This document shows positions 1-6,590 of a stretch of DNA of 6,590 nucleotides, piece after piece (positions within the stretch are counted from its first letter, which is position 1; every line of letters starts with the position of its first letter). The notes below the pieces were generated by a model. That model was not told where the DNA came from, did no database searches, and worked only from the letters and a program-made list of their open reading frames with translations. The stretch is taken from contig JAOUCV010000124.1 in assembly GCA_029859555.1 (NCBI GenBank), positions 1 through 6,590 on the forward strand. The letters are read 5' to 3'. The position numbers and the translations under genes are program-made. This DNA comes from Gammaproteobacteria bacterium (GTDB lineage: Bacteria > Pseudomonadota > Gammaproteobacteria > UBA9214).

Positions 1-60
1 GAGCTGGAGCAACTGGAACACCGCAGCAGCGAGCTCGCAGCCACTTCGGAGCCGGCATAA
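1..60 (+). CDS. C-terminal tail of upstream gene, probably HypC (5' partial)
   Basis: An open frame enters from the left edge and gives 19 residues (ELEQLEHRSSELAATSEPA) before a TAA stop. The stop shares its last base with the hypD start codon (TAATG), so the two genes are probably translationally coupled. HypC, the small chaperone that forms the Fe(CN)2CO assembly complex with HypD, is very often encoded directly upstream of hypD. Its family has a variable, charged, helical C-terminus of this kind. The HypC-defining N-terminal MC motif lies outside the window, so the identity rests on gene order and tail character only. Another small hyp gene is possible. Confidence 0.45.
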   Translation, partial: ELEQLEHRSSELAATSEPA

Positions 61-1184
61 TGGCAGCCAGCGCACAGGACTGGCTGCGACGCATCCGCGA
101 GCTGCCCTTGCCGCCGCGCGTAAAGATCATGAATGTCTGCGGCGGCCATGAGCGCTCCATCACCATGGCCGGTTTGCGCAGCGCCCTGCCGGACAATATC
201 GAACTGGTACCCGGCCCCGGCTGCCCGGTATGCATCTGCCCGGAAGAGGATATTTTCGAGGCCATTCAACTGGCGTTACATGAAGACATTGTCCTGGTGG
301 CCTATGGCGATATGTTGCGGGTACCCGTTAATGTAAAGCGCTGCGAGGCGCGCACCCTGGAACAAGCAAAAGCGAAGGGAGCGGATATACGCCCGGTTTC
401 TTCGCCGCAGGAAGCGGCGCGCATCGCCCGTGACAACCCGGAAAAACCTGTCATCTTTTTTGCTGCCGGTTTTGAAACCACCACGGCACCGACAGCATCC
501 TTACTGGTTGAAGGAATCCCGGACAACCTGTTTATACTGTTGTCCGGTCGTCTCACATGGCCCGCTGTTGCTATGCTGCTCGAATCAGATACCCCCGGAT
601 TCGATGCGCTGGTAGCGCCGGGTCATGTCTCTACCATCATGGGGCCGGAAGAGTGGGCGTTCGTGGTTGAGCGCCACAACATTCCCGCCGCCGTCGCCGG
701 ATTCACGCCGGAAAGCCTGCTCGCCGCCATGTATTCAACCCTGCGCCAGCTGATCGAGGGACGCTGTTTCCTGGACAACTGCTATCCTGAAGTCGTCAGG
801 CCCGGCGGCAACCGCACGGCAAGAAAACAACTGCAACAGGCCATGGATGTCACCGCTGCCAACTGGCGTGGTGTTGGCATCATCCCGGCCTCCGGCTTTG
901 CCATTAATGAACGTTACCGTGCACATGATGCACGCCAGGCCTTCCCCGATTATGCCGACGATGCCCGCAAGCGTGCCGGCGAGATGCCGCCCGGTTGTGA
1001 CTGCGCCAAGGTGGTACTGGGAAAAATTTATCCCAACGAATGTCGCCTGTTCGGTGTTGCCTGCAAACCGCGTCATCCGATTGGACCCTGCATGGTCTCT
1101 GATGAAGGCGCCTGCCGTATCTGGTGGTCGGGTGGTATGCGTGAACCGGTCGCCCGCGGCAGCAAGAAGCAGGCCACGGCATGA
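60..1184 (+). CDS. hypD: HypD, [NiFe]-hydrogenase Fe(CN)2CO assembly scaffold
   Basis: HypD is a cytoplasmic iron-sulfur protein. With HypC it holds the iron while two cyanides and one CO are attached, before transfer to the hydrogenase large subunit. The 374 residues match the usual length (E. coli about 373). Visible family marks are C27 in VCGGH; C55 and C58 in GPGCPVC, with the same 28-residue C27-C55 spacing as E. coli C41-C69; GFETT at 137-141; and APGHVS at 186-191. The [4Fe-4S] ligand pattern CX14CX6CX16C falls at C313, C328, C335 and C352, followed by a short basic tail. The start is supported by GGAG at 48-51, 8 bases upstream, and by the TAATG overlap with the preceding gene. Two motifs are atypical: CGGH is followed by ERS rather than TH, and the usual S-x-H segment reads SGRLTWPAV (162-170). 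Identity is secure; the divergence suggests a less common HypD clade. Confidence 0.97.
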   Translation: MAASAQDWLRRIRELPLPPRVKIMNVCGGHERSITMAGLRSALPDNIELVPGPGCPVCICPEEDIFEAIQLALHEDIVLVAYGDMLRVPVNVKRCEARTLEQAKAKGADIRPVSSPQEAARIARDNPEKPVIFFAAGFETTTAPTASLLVEGIPDNLFILLSGRLTWPAVAMLLESDTPGFDALVAPGHVSTIMGPEEWAFVVERHNIPAAVAGFTPESLLAAMYSTLRQLIEGRCFLDNCYPEVVRPGGNRTARKQLQQAMDVTAANWRGVGIIPASGFAINERYRAHDARQAFPDYADDARKRAGEMPPGCDCAKVVLGKIYPNECRLFGVACKPRHPIGPCMVSDEGACRIWWSGGMREPVARGSKKQATA

Positions 1185-3490
1185 CGGTCACAGATCCCGA
1201 TCCTGACGTTGCTGCTGAACCGGTCGCTGCGGTATACCTGACGGTATCCGGACGTGTACAGGGTGTCGGCTTTCGCCCCTTCATCTATCGACTCGCGCAT
1301 AGCCATCACCTGACCGGCTGGGTACGCAACTGTACCGGCCAGGTAGAGATTCACATCCAGGGCGAAAACCAGGCGTTACATGCATTCACCCGCCGCCTGT
1401 TCCAGCATGCACCACCGCTGTCGAGACCGGTACTTGAAAACTGCGAACCGGCGACACTGGATGATCTCGATGACTTCGTCATCCGCGACAGCGCCGTCAG
1501 CAGCAGGGTCAATATTCACATACCACCGGACCTGTTTACCTGTGACGAATGCATCACGGAAATGCACAACCCGCACAACCGGCGTTATCGCTACCCGTTT
1601 ATCAACTGTACACAGTGCGGGCCACGTTACACGCTGATACGCGGTATGCCGTATGACCGGCCGGCCACCACCATGGCAGCCTTCCAACTGTGCGACGCTT
1701 GCCACCGGGAGTACACCGACCCGCTCGACCGCCGCTTTCATGCCGAACCGGTTGCCTGCCCCGCCTGCGGGCCGGCGCTGCAATTCGCGACAGCGGAATC
1801 AGCACGCATCAGTGGCAATGAAGCGGCACTGGCCGCCTGTGTTGCCGCCTTGCAGGCCGGCAGCATCGTCGCCGTCAAGGGTGTTGGCGGCTACCACCTG
1901 ATGTGTGATGCCCGCAATGACATAGCTATCGCACGCCTGCGTCGCAACAAGCCACGCGCCCATAAACCACTGGCGGTGATGTTTCCAACAGCAGCGGGAC
2001 AGCCACTCAAGTGCATCAATAGCCGGGTCTGGCTGTCACGCGACCAGGCCGATCTGCTGCTGTCACCGGCACGGCCCATTGTGCTGGCGCGCAAACGGCC
2101 CGGTTTTGACCTGTCATCACAGATCGCACCCGGCCTCGACGAGATAGGCGTCATGCTGCCCTATAGCCCGCTGCATCACCTGATACTGTCAGACCTTGGT
2201 GCACCACTGATCGCCACCTCGGCAAACATCAGTGGTGAACCGGTACTGACCGACAATGTCGATGTAGAACAACGGCTTGGGCATGTGGCCGCCGCGTTTC
2301 TTCACCATAACCGGCCCATAGAACGGCCTGCCGATGACCCGGTATTACGCATAATCAGTGACCGCCCCCGCCCGCTGCGCATGGGACGCGGCACCGCACC
2401 ATTCGAACAAAGCCTGCCTTTCAAGCTGCAGCACCCGGTGCTGGCGGTAGGTGGTCATATGAAAAATACCATCGCGCTGGCATGGGGCAAGCGCATCGTG
2501 GTGTCACCGCACATCGGTGACATGGGGAACGCGCGCAGCCTGCAAGTGTTCGAAAAAACCATTGATGGTTTACAGGCACTCTACAAGGTAACCGCCGAGG
2601 CCGTGGTCTGCGATGCACACCCCGGCTACGCCTCAGGCCGCTGGGCCCGGCAGACCGGCCTGCCACTGCACAAGGTATTCCATCATCATGCGCACGCGGC
2701 AGTGGCCTGCGACCTGCAACAGCTGACGCAGACCCGGCTGGTCTTTACCTGGGACGGTGTCGGCTACGGTGAGGACGGTAACCTGTGGGGTGGCGAGGCG
2801 CTGCTCGGGTGTCCCGGAAACTGGCGGCGCTTTGCGACGCTTCGTCCCTTTCATCTTCCCGGTGGCGAACGCGCCGGTCGCGAACCCTGGCGCAGTGCTG
2901 CGGCAGTTTGCTGGGAGACCGGCACCTGCTGGCCAAGGATACCGGCTACCCTGGCACTGCTGCACAAGGCCTGGCAAAAGCGTATCAATTCACCGCAGAC
3001 CACCTCTGCCGGTCGCCTCTTCGATGCCGCGGCGGCGCTGACGGGTGTTTGCACCAAAGCAAGCTTCGAGGGACAGGGACCGATGTTACTGGAGGCCCTG
3101 TGTCATGGCAGCAAGACGGCAGTAAACATGCCGTTGCTACAGGATGACAGCGGCACATGGGTGGCTGACTGGGAACCGCTGCTGGAAGTACTGCTGGATG
3201 CTGCCCGTTCCGGCAAGGAACGTGCCACCGTATTCCATGCCAGTATGGCAGACACAATACTGCAACAGGCACGGCTGGCGCGCAGCGCGCAGGACATCAG
3301 CGAAATCGGCCTGTCGGGCGGGGTATTCCAGAACCGGGTACTGACCGAGCTGGCTGTTTCGTTACTGGAAAATGACGGTTTTCGCGTCACACTGCCGCAA
3401 CATATCCCTGTCAACGACGCCGGCATCAGTTACGGACAGCTTATCGAGTACGCAGCAACCAGCTGCAACCCAACAGGGCAACAGACCTGA
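1181..3490 (+). CDS. hypF: HypF carbamoyltransferase for hydrogenase cyanide ligand synthesis
   Basis: HypF uses carbamoyl phosphate and ATP to form carbamoyl-adenylate and transfers the carbamoyl group to the C-terminal cysteine of HypE, the source of the active-site cyanides. The protein has 769 residues (E. coli 750) and all domains in order. The acylphosphatase domain spans about 16-105, with GRVQGVGFRPF at 24-34. The double zinc finger has the exact pattern CX2CX18CX2CX24CX2CX18CX2C (C121 to C196). The YrdC-like domain spans about 215-405, with KGVGGYHL (233-240) and ATSANISGEP (345-354). The Kae1-like domain has HHHAH (501-505) and D525 in WDGVGYGEDG; H501, H505 and D525 match the metal ligands known in E. 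coli HypF. SGGVFQNR (712-719) and VNDAG (744-748) follow. The ATG overlaps the hypD stop (ATGA) and has AGG at 1171-1173, 7 bases upstream. About 19 residues precede the first conserved strand. No frameshift or missing key residue is seen. Confidence 0.98.
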   Translation: MTVTDPDPDVAAEPVAAVYLTVSGRVQGVGFRPFIYRLAHSHHLTGWVRNCTGQVEIHIQGENQALHAFTRRLFQHAPPLSRPVLENCEPATLDDLDDFVIRDSAVSSRVNIHIPPDLFTCDECITEMHNPHNRRYRYPFINCTQCGPRYTLIRGMPYDRPATTMAAFQLCDACHREYTDPLDRRFHAEPVACPACGPALQFATAESARISGNEAALAACVAALQAGSIVAVKGVGGYHLMCDARNDIAIARLRRNKPRAHKPLAVMFPTAAGQPLKCINSRVWLSRDQADLLLSPARPIVLARKRPGFDLSSQIAPGLDEIGVMLPYSPLHHLILSDLGAPLIATSANISGEPVLTDNVDVEQRLGHVAAAFLHHNRPIERPADDPVLRIISDRPRPLRMGRGTAPFEQSLPFKLQHPVLAVGGHMKNTIALAWGKRIVVSPHIGDMGNARSLQVFEKTIDGLQALYKVTAEAVVCDAHPGYASGRWARQTGLPLHKVFHHHAHAAVACDLQQLTQTRLVFTWDGVGYGEDGNLWGGEALLGCPGNWRRFATLRPFHLPGGERAGREPWRSAAAVCWETGTCWPRIPATLALLHKAWQKRINSPQTTSAGRLFDAAAALTGVCTKASFEGQGPMLLEALCHGSKTAVNMPLLQDDSGTWVADWEPLLEVLLDAARSGKERATVFHASMADTILQQARLARSAQDISEIGLSGGVFQNRVLTELAVSLLENDGFRVTLPQHIPVNDAGISYGQLIEYAATSCNPTGQQT

Positions 3491-3492
3491 CC

Positions 3493-4494
3493 ATGGAAGA
3501 CTCACACATTTCTCTTGCGCACGGTAACGGCGGCCGCTTCATGCGCGAGCTGATCGACGACATTTTCGCACGCTACCTGTCCAACCCGGACCTCGATGTC
3601 CAGGCAGATGCCGTGCCGCTGGACCTGCCTGGCCCGGATATCATGTTTACCACCGACGGTTTCACCGTGCAGCCGCTGGAGTTCCCGGGCGGCAACATCG
3701 GTTCACTGGCCATTCACGGCACCACCAATGACCTGGCTGTTGCCGGTGCAATCCCCAAATACCTGAGCCTCAATGCCTTCATTGAGGAAGGCATGGAAGT
3801 CGAAGTACTGGACCGCATTATTAAAACACTGGCGGACAGCGCCCGTGCCATCGACGTACAGGTGGTGGCCGGCGATACCAAGGTACTGCGCCGTGGCGAA
3901 GGCGGCGGCCTGTACCTTGCAACCACCGGTATCGGTATCCGCGGCAGCCGTACTCTCGGACTCGACTGTATTCGTGGCGACGACGTTATTCTGGTCAGCG
4001 GTCCTGTCGGTGACCATGGTATTGCAGTATTACTGGCGCGTGAAGAGTTCGGCCTGCATGGCAACGTATCATCCGATGCTGCCAGTGTGCTGCCACTGAC
4101 ACAGGAAGCACTCAAGGTTCCGGGATTGCGTTTCATGCGCGACCCGACACGCGGCGGGCTGGCAACCGTTGCCCATGAACTGCAGCGCGCAACCGCGATG
4201 GGAATCAGTCTCTCACAATCACATATCCCGGTGCGTGATCCGGTACAATCAGTATGTGACATGCTCGGTTATGATCCGATGTATCTGGCGTGCGAAGGCC
4301 GGGTGGTTGCCGTGGTCGCACCCGGGGATGCCGAATTACTGCTGCAGCGCTGGCAGGCACTGCCGCAAGGCAAAAACGCTGCCATTATTGGCAATATCAA
4401 GGCACAGGGTAAACATGTGCTGTTGCAAACAGCGCTCGGTGGTGAGCGTATCCTGGAAGAACTTGAGGACGACCCGCTACCACGCATCTGCTAG
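3493..4494 (+). CDS. hypE: HypE, carbamoyl dehydratase forming the hydrogenase cyanide ligand
   Basis: HypE is an AIR-synthase/PurM-like ATPase. It dehydrates the carbamoyl group received from HypF to a thiocyanate on its own C-terminal cysteine, then donates cyanide to iron on HypC-HypD. The 333-residue length is normal for the family. The N-terminus has the typical LAHGNGGRFM (8-17). FTTDGF (52-57), GDTKV (127-131) and RDPTRGGLA (216-224) are recognisable nucleotide-binding and dimer-domain motifs. The chain ends in PRIC, with the essential cysteine C333 as the last residue, so the gene is intact. Near the C-terminal domain the sequence reads ACEGR (266-270), where many homologues have ANEG; this looks like a tolerated variation. 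The start lies two bases after the hypF stop. Only a weak AGG (3475-3477) precedes it, about 15 bases away, so translation probably depends on coupling to hypF. Confidence 0.98.
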   Translation: MEDSHISLAHGNGGRFMRELIDDIFARYLSNPDLDVQADAVPLDLPGPDIMFTTDGFTVQPLEFPGGNIGSLAIHGTTNDLAVAGAIPKYLSLNAFIEEGMEVEVLDRIIKTLADSARAIDVQVVAGDTKVLRRGEGGGLYLATTGIGIRGSRTLGLDCIRGDDVILVSGPVGDHGIAVLLAREEFGLHGNVSSDAASVLPLTQEALKVPGLRFMRDPTRGGLATVAHELQRATAMGISLSQSHIPVRDPVQSVCDMLGYDPMYLACEGRVVAVVAPGDAELLLQRWQALPQGKNAAIIGNIKAQGKHVLLQTALGGERILEELEDDPLPRIC

Positions 4495-4510
4495 GCGACA
4501 GCCGGTTCCA

Positions 4511-4539
4511 TTGCCACACAGGTGAACTTTCGTCACTAT
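4511..4539 (+). promoter_or_regulatory. Weak candidate sigma70 promoter before the ion-channel gene
   Basis: TTGCCA (4511-4516, five of six matches to the -35 consensus) is followed after 17 bases by CACTAT (4534-4539, three of six matches to the -10 consensus). It lies about 40 bases before the chosen channel start in the only intergenic gap of note. A match this weak can arise by chance, so this is a candidate only. It could give the ion-transport pair expression separate from the hyp genes. Confidence 0.2.
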
Positions 4540-4545
4540 CTGACT

Positions 4546-4571
4546 TTACCCGGATCACAGAAACCAGGTAA
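4546..4571 (+). promoter_or_regulatory. Imperfect hairpin covering the likely channel ribosome binding site
   Basis: TTACCCGG (4546-4553) can pair with CCAGGTAA (4564-4571), giving seven of eight base pairs around a 10-base loop. The 3' arm contains the AGG (4566-4568) that is the best Shine-Dalgarno candidate for the channel start at 4579, with a 10-base gap. If the stem forms in RNA it could reduce initiation of the channel gene. It has no T-run, so it is not a Rho-independent terminator. Chance occurrence is quite possible. Confidence 0.2.
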
Positions 4572-4578
4572 CCCAGCC

Positions 4579-5388
4579 ATGTCCAGCCAACCCCTCAACC
4601 TGCTGATCGGCTTGTCCGGCGTCCCGGCGACCGAAACCCCGGCAGCCCGTCGCTGGGCCGGACGCTTCGAACTACCGATGATCCTGCTGGCCATCTGGAT
4701 ATTTATCGAATGGTATCTGCGTGCAAGAGGCGTTTACCCGGCGACGTTTGATCGCATCACCGACTGGAGTATCTGGCTGTTTTTTGTGGTGGAAATGGTT
4801 GTCCTCGTGAGCCTGGTGGAGGACAAGTCGCGTTACCTGCGCAGTAACTGGATGAACCTGCTGATTATCGGCACGGGGTTGCCGCTGTTGTGGGGTGGCG
4901 GCAACCATGCCGCCGCGCTGCGGACACTGCGCCTGCTGCTGATGTTTCCATTGTTACTGAAGTCCTCGAAAACCGTCCGCAAGATCCTGACGCGCAACCA
5001 TCTTGGCACCACCCTGCTGGTGGCGCTGACATTCACCCTGATGTCCGGGTTCCTGATCGCCGGCATCGACCCGAGCATCGACACTGTCTGGGAAGGCATC
5101 TGGTGGGCCTGGGTGACAGTGGCAACAGTGGGATACGGTGACGTGGTACCGCAAAGCACGGCCGGCAAGGTGTTCGGCGGCATCGTGATTTTGTTTGGCC
5201 TGGGCTTCTTCTCGCTGCTGACTGCCAGTTTTTCAGCCTACTTTGTGTCACGCGGCGAGATGGAAATAGAGGAAGAAGAGGTCGAGGAAATCTACCGCCT
5301 GAAAGACATTGAAAAGCGCATGGAAAAAATTGAACAAACGCTGCAGCGTATAGAACGTCGCCTCGACGAGAACAGGGAACAGACATGA
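4579..5388 (+). CDS. Six-transmembrane voltage-gated-like potassium channel
   Basis: This 269-residue inner-membrane protein has the architecture of a bacterial Kv-type channel subunit, which works as a tetramer. Probable helices are S1 32-48, S2 63-81, S3 90-105, S4 about 111-130, S5 141-161 and S6 197-223. A pore helix (171-182) leads into the filter TVGYGD (183-188), the signature of K+ selectivity. The C-terminal part (229-267) is charged; L241, I244, M248, I251, L255, I258 and L262 form a regular 3-4 heptad series, so a coiled coil that helps tetramer assembly is likely. S4 is poor in charge (R115, R118, then none until K128), and S3 has N93 where an aspartate is usual, so voltage sensing may be weak. 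The ATG at 4579 was preferred over an in-frame GTG at 4522 because AGG lies 10 bases upstream of it, and the extra 19 residues resemble no channel segment. The stop overlaps the antiporter start. Confidence 0.9.
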   Translation: MSSQPLNLLIGLSGVPATETPAARRWAGRFELPMILLAIWIFIEWYLRARGVYPATFDRITDWSIWLFFVVEMVVLVSLVEDKSRYLRSNWMNLLIIGTGLPLLWGGGNHAAALRTLRLLLMFPLLLKSSKTVRKILTRNHLGTTLLVALTFTLMSGFLIAGIDPSIDTVWEGIWWAWVTVATVGYGDVVPQSTAGKVFGGIVILFGLGFFSLLTASFSAYFVSRGEMEIEEEEVEEIYRLKDIEKRMEKIEQTLQRIERRLDENREQT

Positions 5389-6590
5389 GGGAACACCCGT
5401 ACCGGCTGCTGCTGTTATGTCTTCTGGTACTTGTTGCCCTGCCGGCCAGCGCTTCAGCCGTGCAGTTCCACACTCCGCACAGCGACCCGGTTGCACCCGT
5501 CCTGCTCGGTGTGACCGGTATCCTGTTCGTGGCCCTGCTGGGTCGCTTTAGCGCTCGCAAGTTGCAACTGCCCTCGGTTCTCGGGGAACTCGGCATGGGC
5601 ATCCTGATTGGAAACCTTGCCTACCTGTTCGGCTTTGACCTGATCATTGTGCTGCGCGAGGGGCCGGCCCTGTTTGACACTATCGGCAACCTGCTGCAAG
5701 GCGAGGCTCTGGAGCTGGCCTGCTGCACGCAGGCATTGGGTACCGAAAAGACGGCACATGTACTGTCGCTGTTGCGAGGACCTCACGGCAGTGAACTGAT
5801 CCAGGTGGCGCAGACACTGGATGTTTTTTCCCGCTATGGCATCATCTTCCTGCTGTTCATGGTCGGCCTGCGCACCAGTATTGATGAAATGCGCCAGGTC
5901 GGTCCTGACTCCCTGCGTGTCGCGACTATCGGTGTAGTGTTGCCCTTCGCACTCGGGTTTGGCTCGTCGTGGCTGCTGATACCGGATATTTCCCTGCACA
6001 CCAGCCTGTTCCTCGGCGCTGCGCTCGGCGCCACCAGTATTGGTATCAGTGTCATGGTGCTGCAGGAACTGAACATGGAGAGTACCAAAGTCGCACGCAT
6101 CATCCTCGGAGCCGCGGTGCTTGATGACATTCTCGGCCTGCTACTGCTGTCCATCGTCAGCGGCATCGTGGTTACCGGCGGCATCAATGCAGAACAGATA
6201 CTGATAGTGATCGCGATGACGGCAATTTTCCTGACTGCGGCTGTCTACCTGGGACCGATGCTGCTGAAGCTCGTCATTGCCCTGGTACGCCACCTCGATC
6301 TCCTGGAAGCGAAGATGTTTATCTCGTTTCTGTTTGTCATGGTACTGGCCTGGATGGCAAACCTTGCCGGACTGGCGACCATAATAGGGGCATTTACTGC
6401 GGGGCTTATCATGCATGACGCCTATTTCAAACACTGGGGCCGTGTCAGCGAACACAGTGTTTGCATCAAGGATCTGATCATGCCGCTGGAAGTCATCCTG
6501 GTACCGATTTTCTTCGTACTGATGGGCATCCAGGTAAAGCTGGAGACATTTCTCGACTGGCATGTGATCATTTTATCAGCCGGTCTGCTG
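5385..6590 (+). CDS. CPA2-family monovalent cation:proton antiporter (3' partial)
   Basis: The frame stays open to the right edge and gives 402 residues of a polytopic membrane protein of the Kef/NapA/GerN type, which exchanges Na+ or K+ for H+. Family marks are LPSVLGELGMGILIG (62-76), the FLLFMVGL helix (155-162), LGATSIGISVMVL (214-226) with the unwound-helix TS pair, and AAVLDDILGLLLL (243-255) with the D247-D248 pair expected at the ion-binding site. IIGAFTAGLIM (333-343) follows. The N-terminus looks like a signal peptide: R2 and R7, a leucine-rich core, and ASA before V26. About 50 residues (roughly 92-147) are inserted between the second and third core helices compared with KefC. The start uses AGGGA (5374-5378), 6 bases upstream, and the ATGA overlap with the channel. 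Any TrkA-N regulatory domain would lie beyond the window, so the Kef versus Na+/H+ exchanger subtype cannot be settled. Confidence 0.9.
   Translation, partial: MREHPYRLLLLCLLVLVALPASASAVQFHTPHSDPVAPVLLGVTGILFVALLGRFSARKLQLPSVLGELGMGILIGNLAYLFGFDLIIVLREGPALFDTIGNLLQGEALELACCTQALGTEKTAHVLSLLRGPHGSELIQVAQTLDVFSRYGIIFLLFMVGLRTSIDEMRQVGPDSLRVATIGVVLPFALGFGSSWLLIPDISLHTSLFLGAALGATSIGISVMVLQELNMESTKVARIILGAAVLDDILGLLLLSIVSGIVVTGGINAEQILIVIAMTAIFLTAAVYLGPMLLKLVIALVRHLDLLEAKMFISFLFVMVLAWMANLAGLATIIGAFTAGLIMHDAYFKHWGRVSEHSVCIKDLIMPLEVILVPIFFVLMGIQVKLETFLDWHVIILSAGLL

Noticed and set aside
3714..4262. Reverse-strand open frame of 182 codons opposite hypE
   Set aside because: It lies wholly inside a clearly conserved hypE reading frame, its translation is low-complexity (rich in S, P and R) as expected from antisense of GC-rich coding DNA, and it shows no recognisable motif.
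4522..4578. GTG start at 4522 that would extend the channel by 19 residues
   Set aside because: No Shine-Dalgarno sequence precedes it at a suitable distance, the added residues fit no known channel segment, and the ATG at 4579 has a better site upstream.
4495..4578. Rho-independent terminator after hypE
   Set aside because: The only stem in the gap is short, has a mismatch and is not followed by a run of T.
5251..5385. Acidic, repetitive-looking stretch at the channel 3' end as a DNA repeat
   Set aside because: The glutamate and lysine/arginine bias is explained by a coiled-coil tail with regular heptads; there is no repeated DNA unit.
5454..5999. Reverse-strand open frame of 181 codons opposite the antiporter
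   Set aside because: The + strand encodes an evident membrane antiporter here; the antisense translation is rich in Q, H and E because it mirrors hydrophobic codons, with no family resemblance.
6141..6563. Reverse-strand open frame of 140 codons near the right edge
   Set aside because: It is the antisense of conserved antiporter helices and has the polar composition typical of such shadows.

Overview
The window carries five complete or partial genes plus a short gene remnant, all on the + strand and tightly packed. Moderately GC-rich coding, dense ATGA/TAATG gene overlaps and Hyp proteins of proteobacterial appearance suggest a proteobacterium, perhaps a gammaproteobacterium. That taxonomic guess is an inference from general look only; no marker gene is present.

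Bases 1-4494 are the distal part of a [NiFe]-hydrogenase maturation (hyp) operon. It holds the last 19 codons of a gene that is probably hypC, then hypD (60-1184), hypF (1181-3490) and hypE (3493-4494). These proteins build the Fe(CN)2CO group of the hydrogenase active site. HypF carbamoylates the C-terminal cysteine of HypE using carbamoyl phosphate and ATP. HypE dehydrates the carbamoyl group to a thiocyanate. The HypC-HypD complex receives the cyanides on iron and passes the finished unit to the hydrogenase large subunit. All key catalytic residues are present. HypD departs from the usual family signature at two otherwise well-conserved motifs. No hydrogenase structural gene, hypA or hypB lies in the window.

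Bases 4495-4578 are a short non-coding gap with a weak possible promoter and an imperfect hairpin that overlaps the likely ribosome binding site of the next gene. No convincing terminator is visible, so read-through from hypE is possible.

Bases 4579-6590 hold an ion-transport pair joined by an ATGA overlap. The first gene is a six-transmembrane, voltage-gated-like potassium channel with a TVGYGD filter and a C-terminal coiled coil. The second is a CPA2-type monovalent cation:proton antiporter that runs off the right end of the window. The pair probably serves K+/Na+/pH homeostasis. Any functional link to hydrogenase is unproven.

I found no RNA genes, mobile elements, CRISPR arrays or notable repeats, and nothing that clearly amounts to a new system. 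The most unusual points are the HypD motif changes, the degenerate voltage sensor of the channel, and the long insertion and signal peptide in the antiporter.
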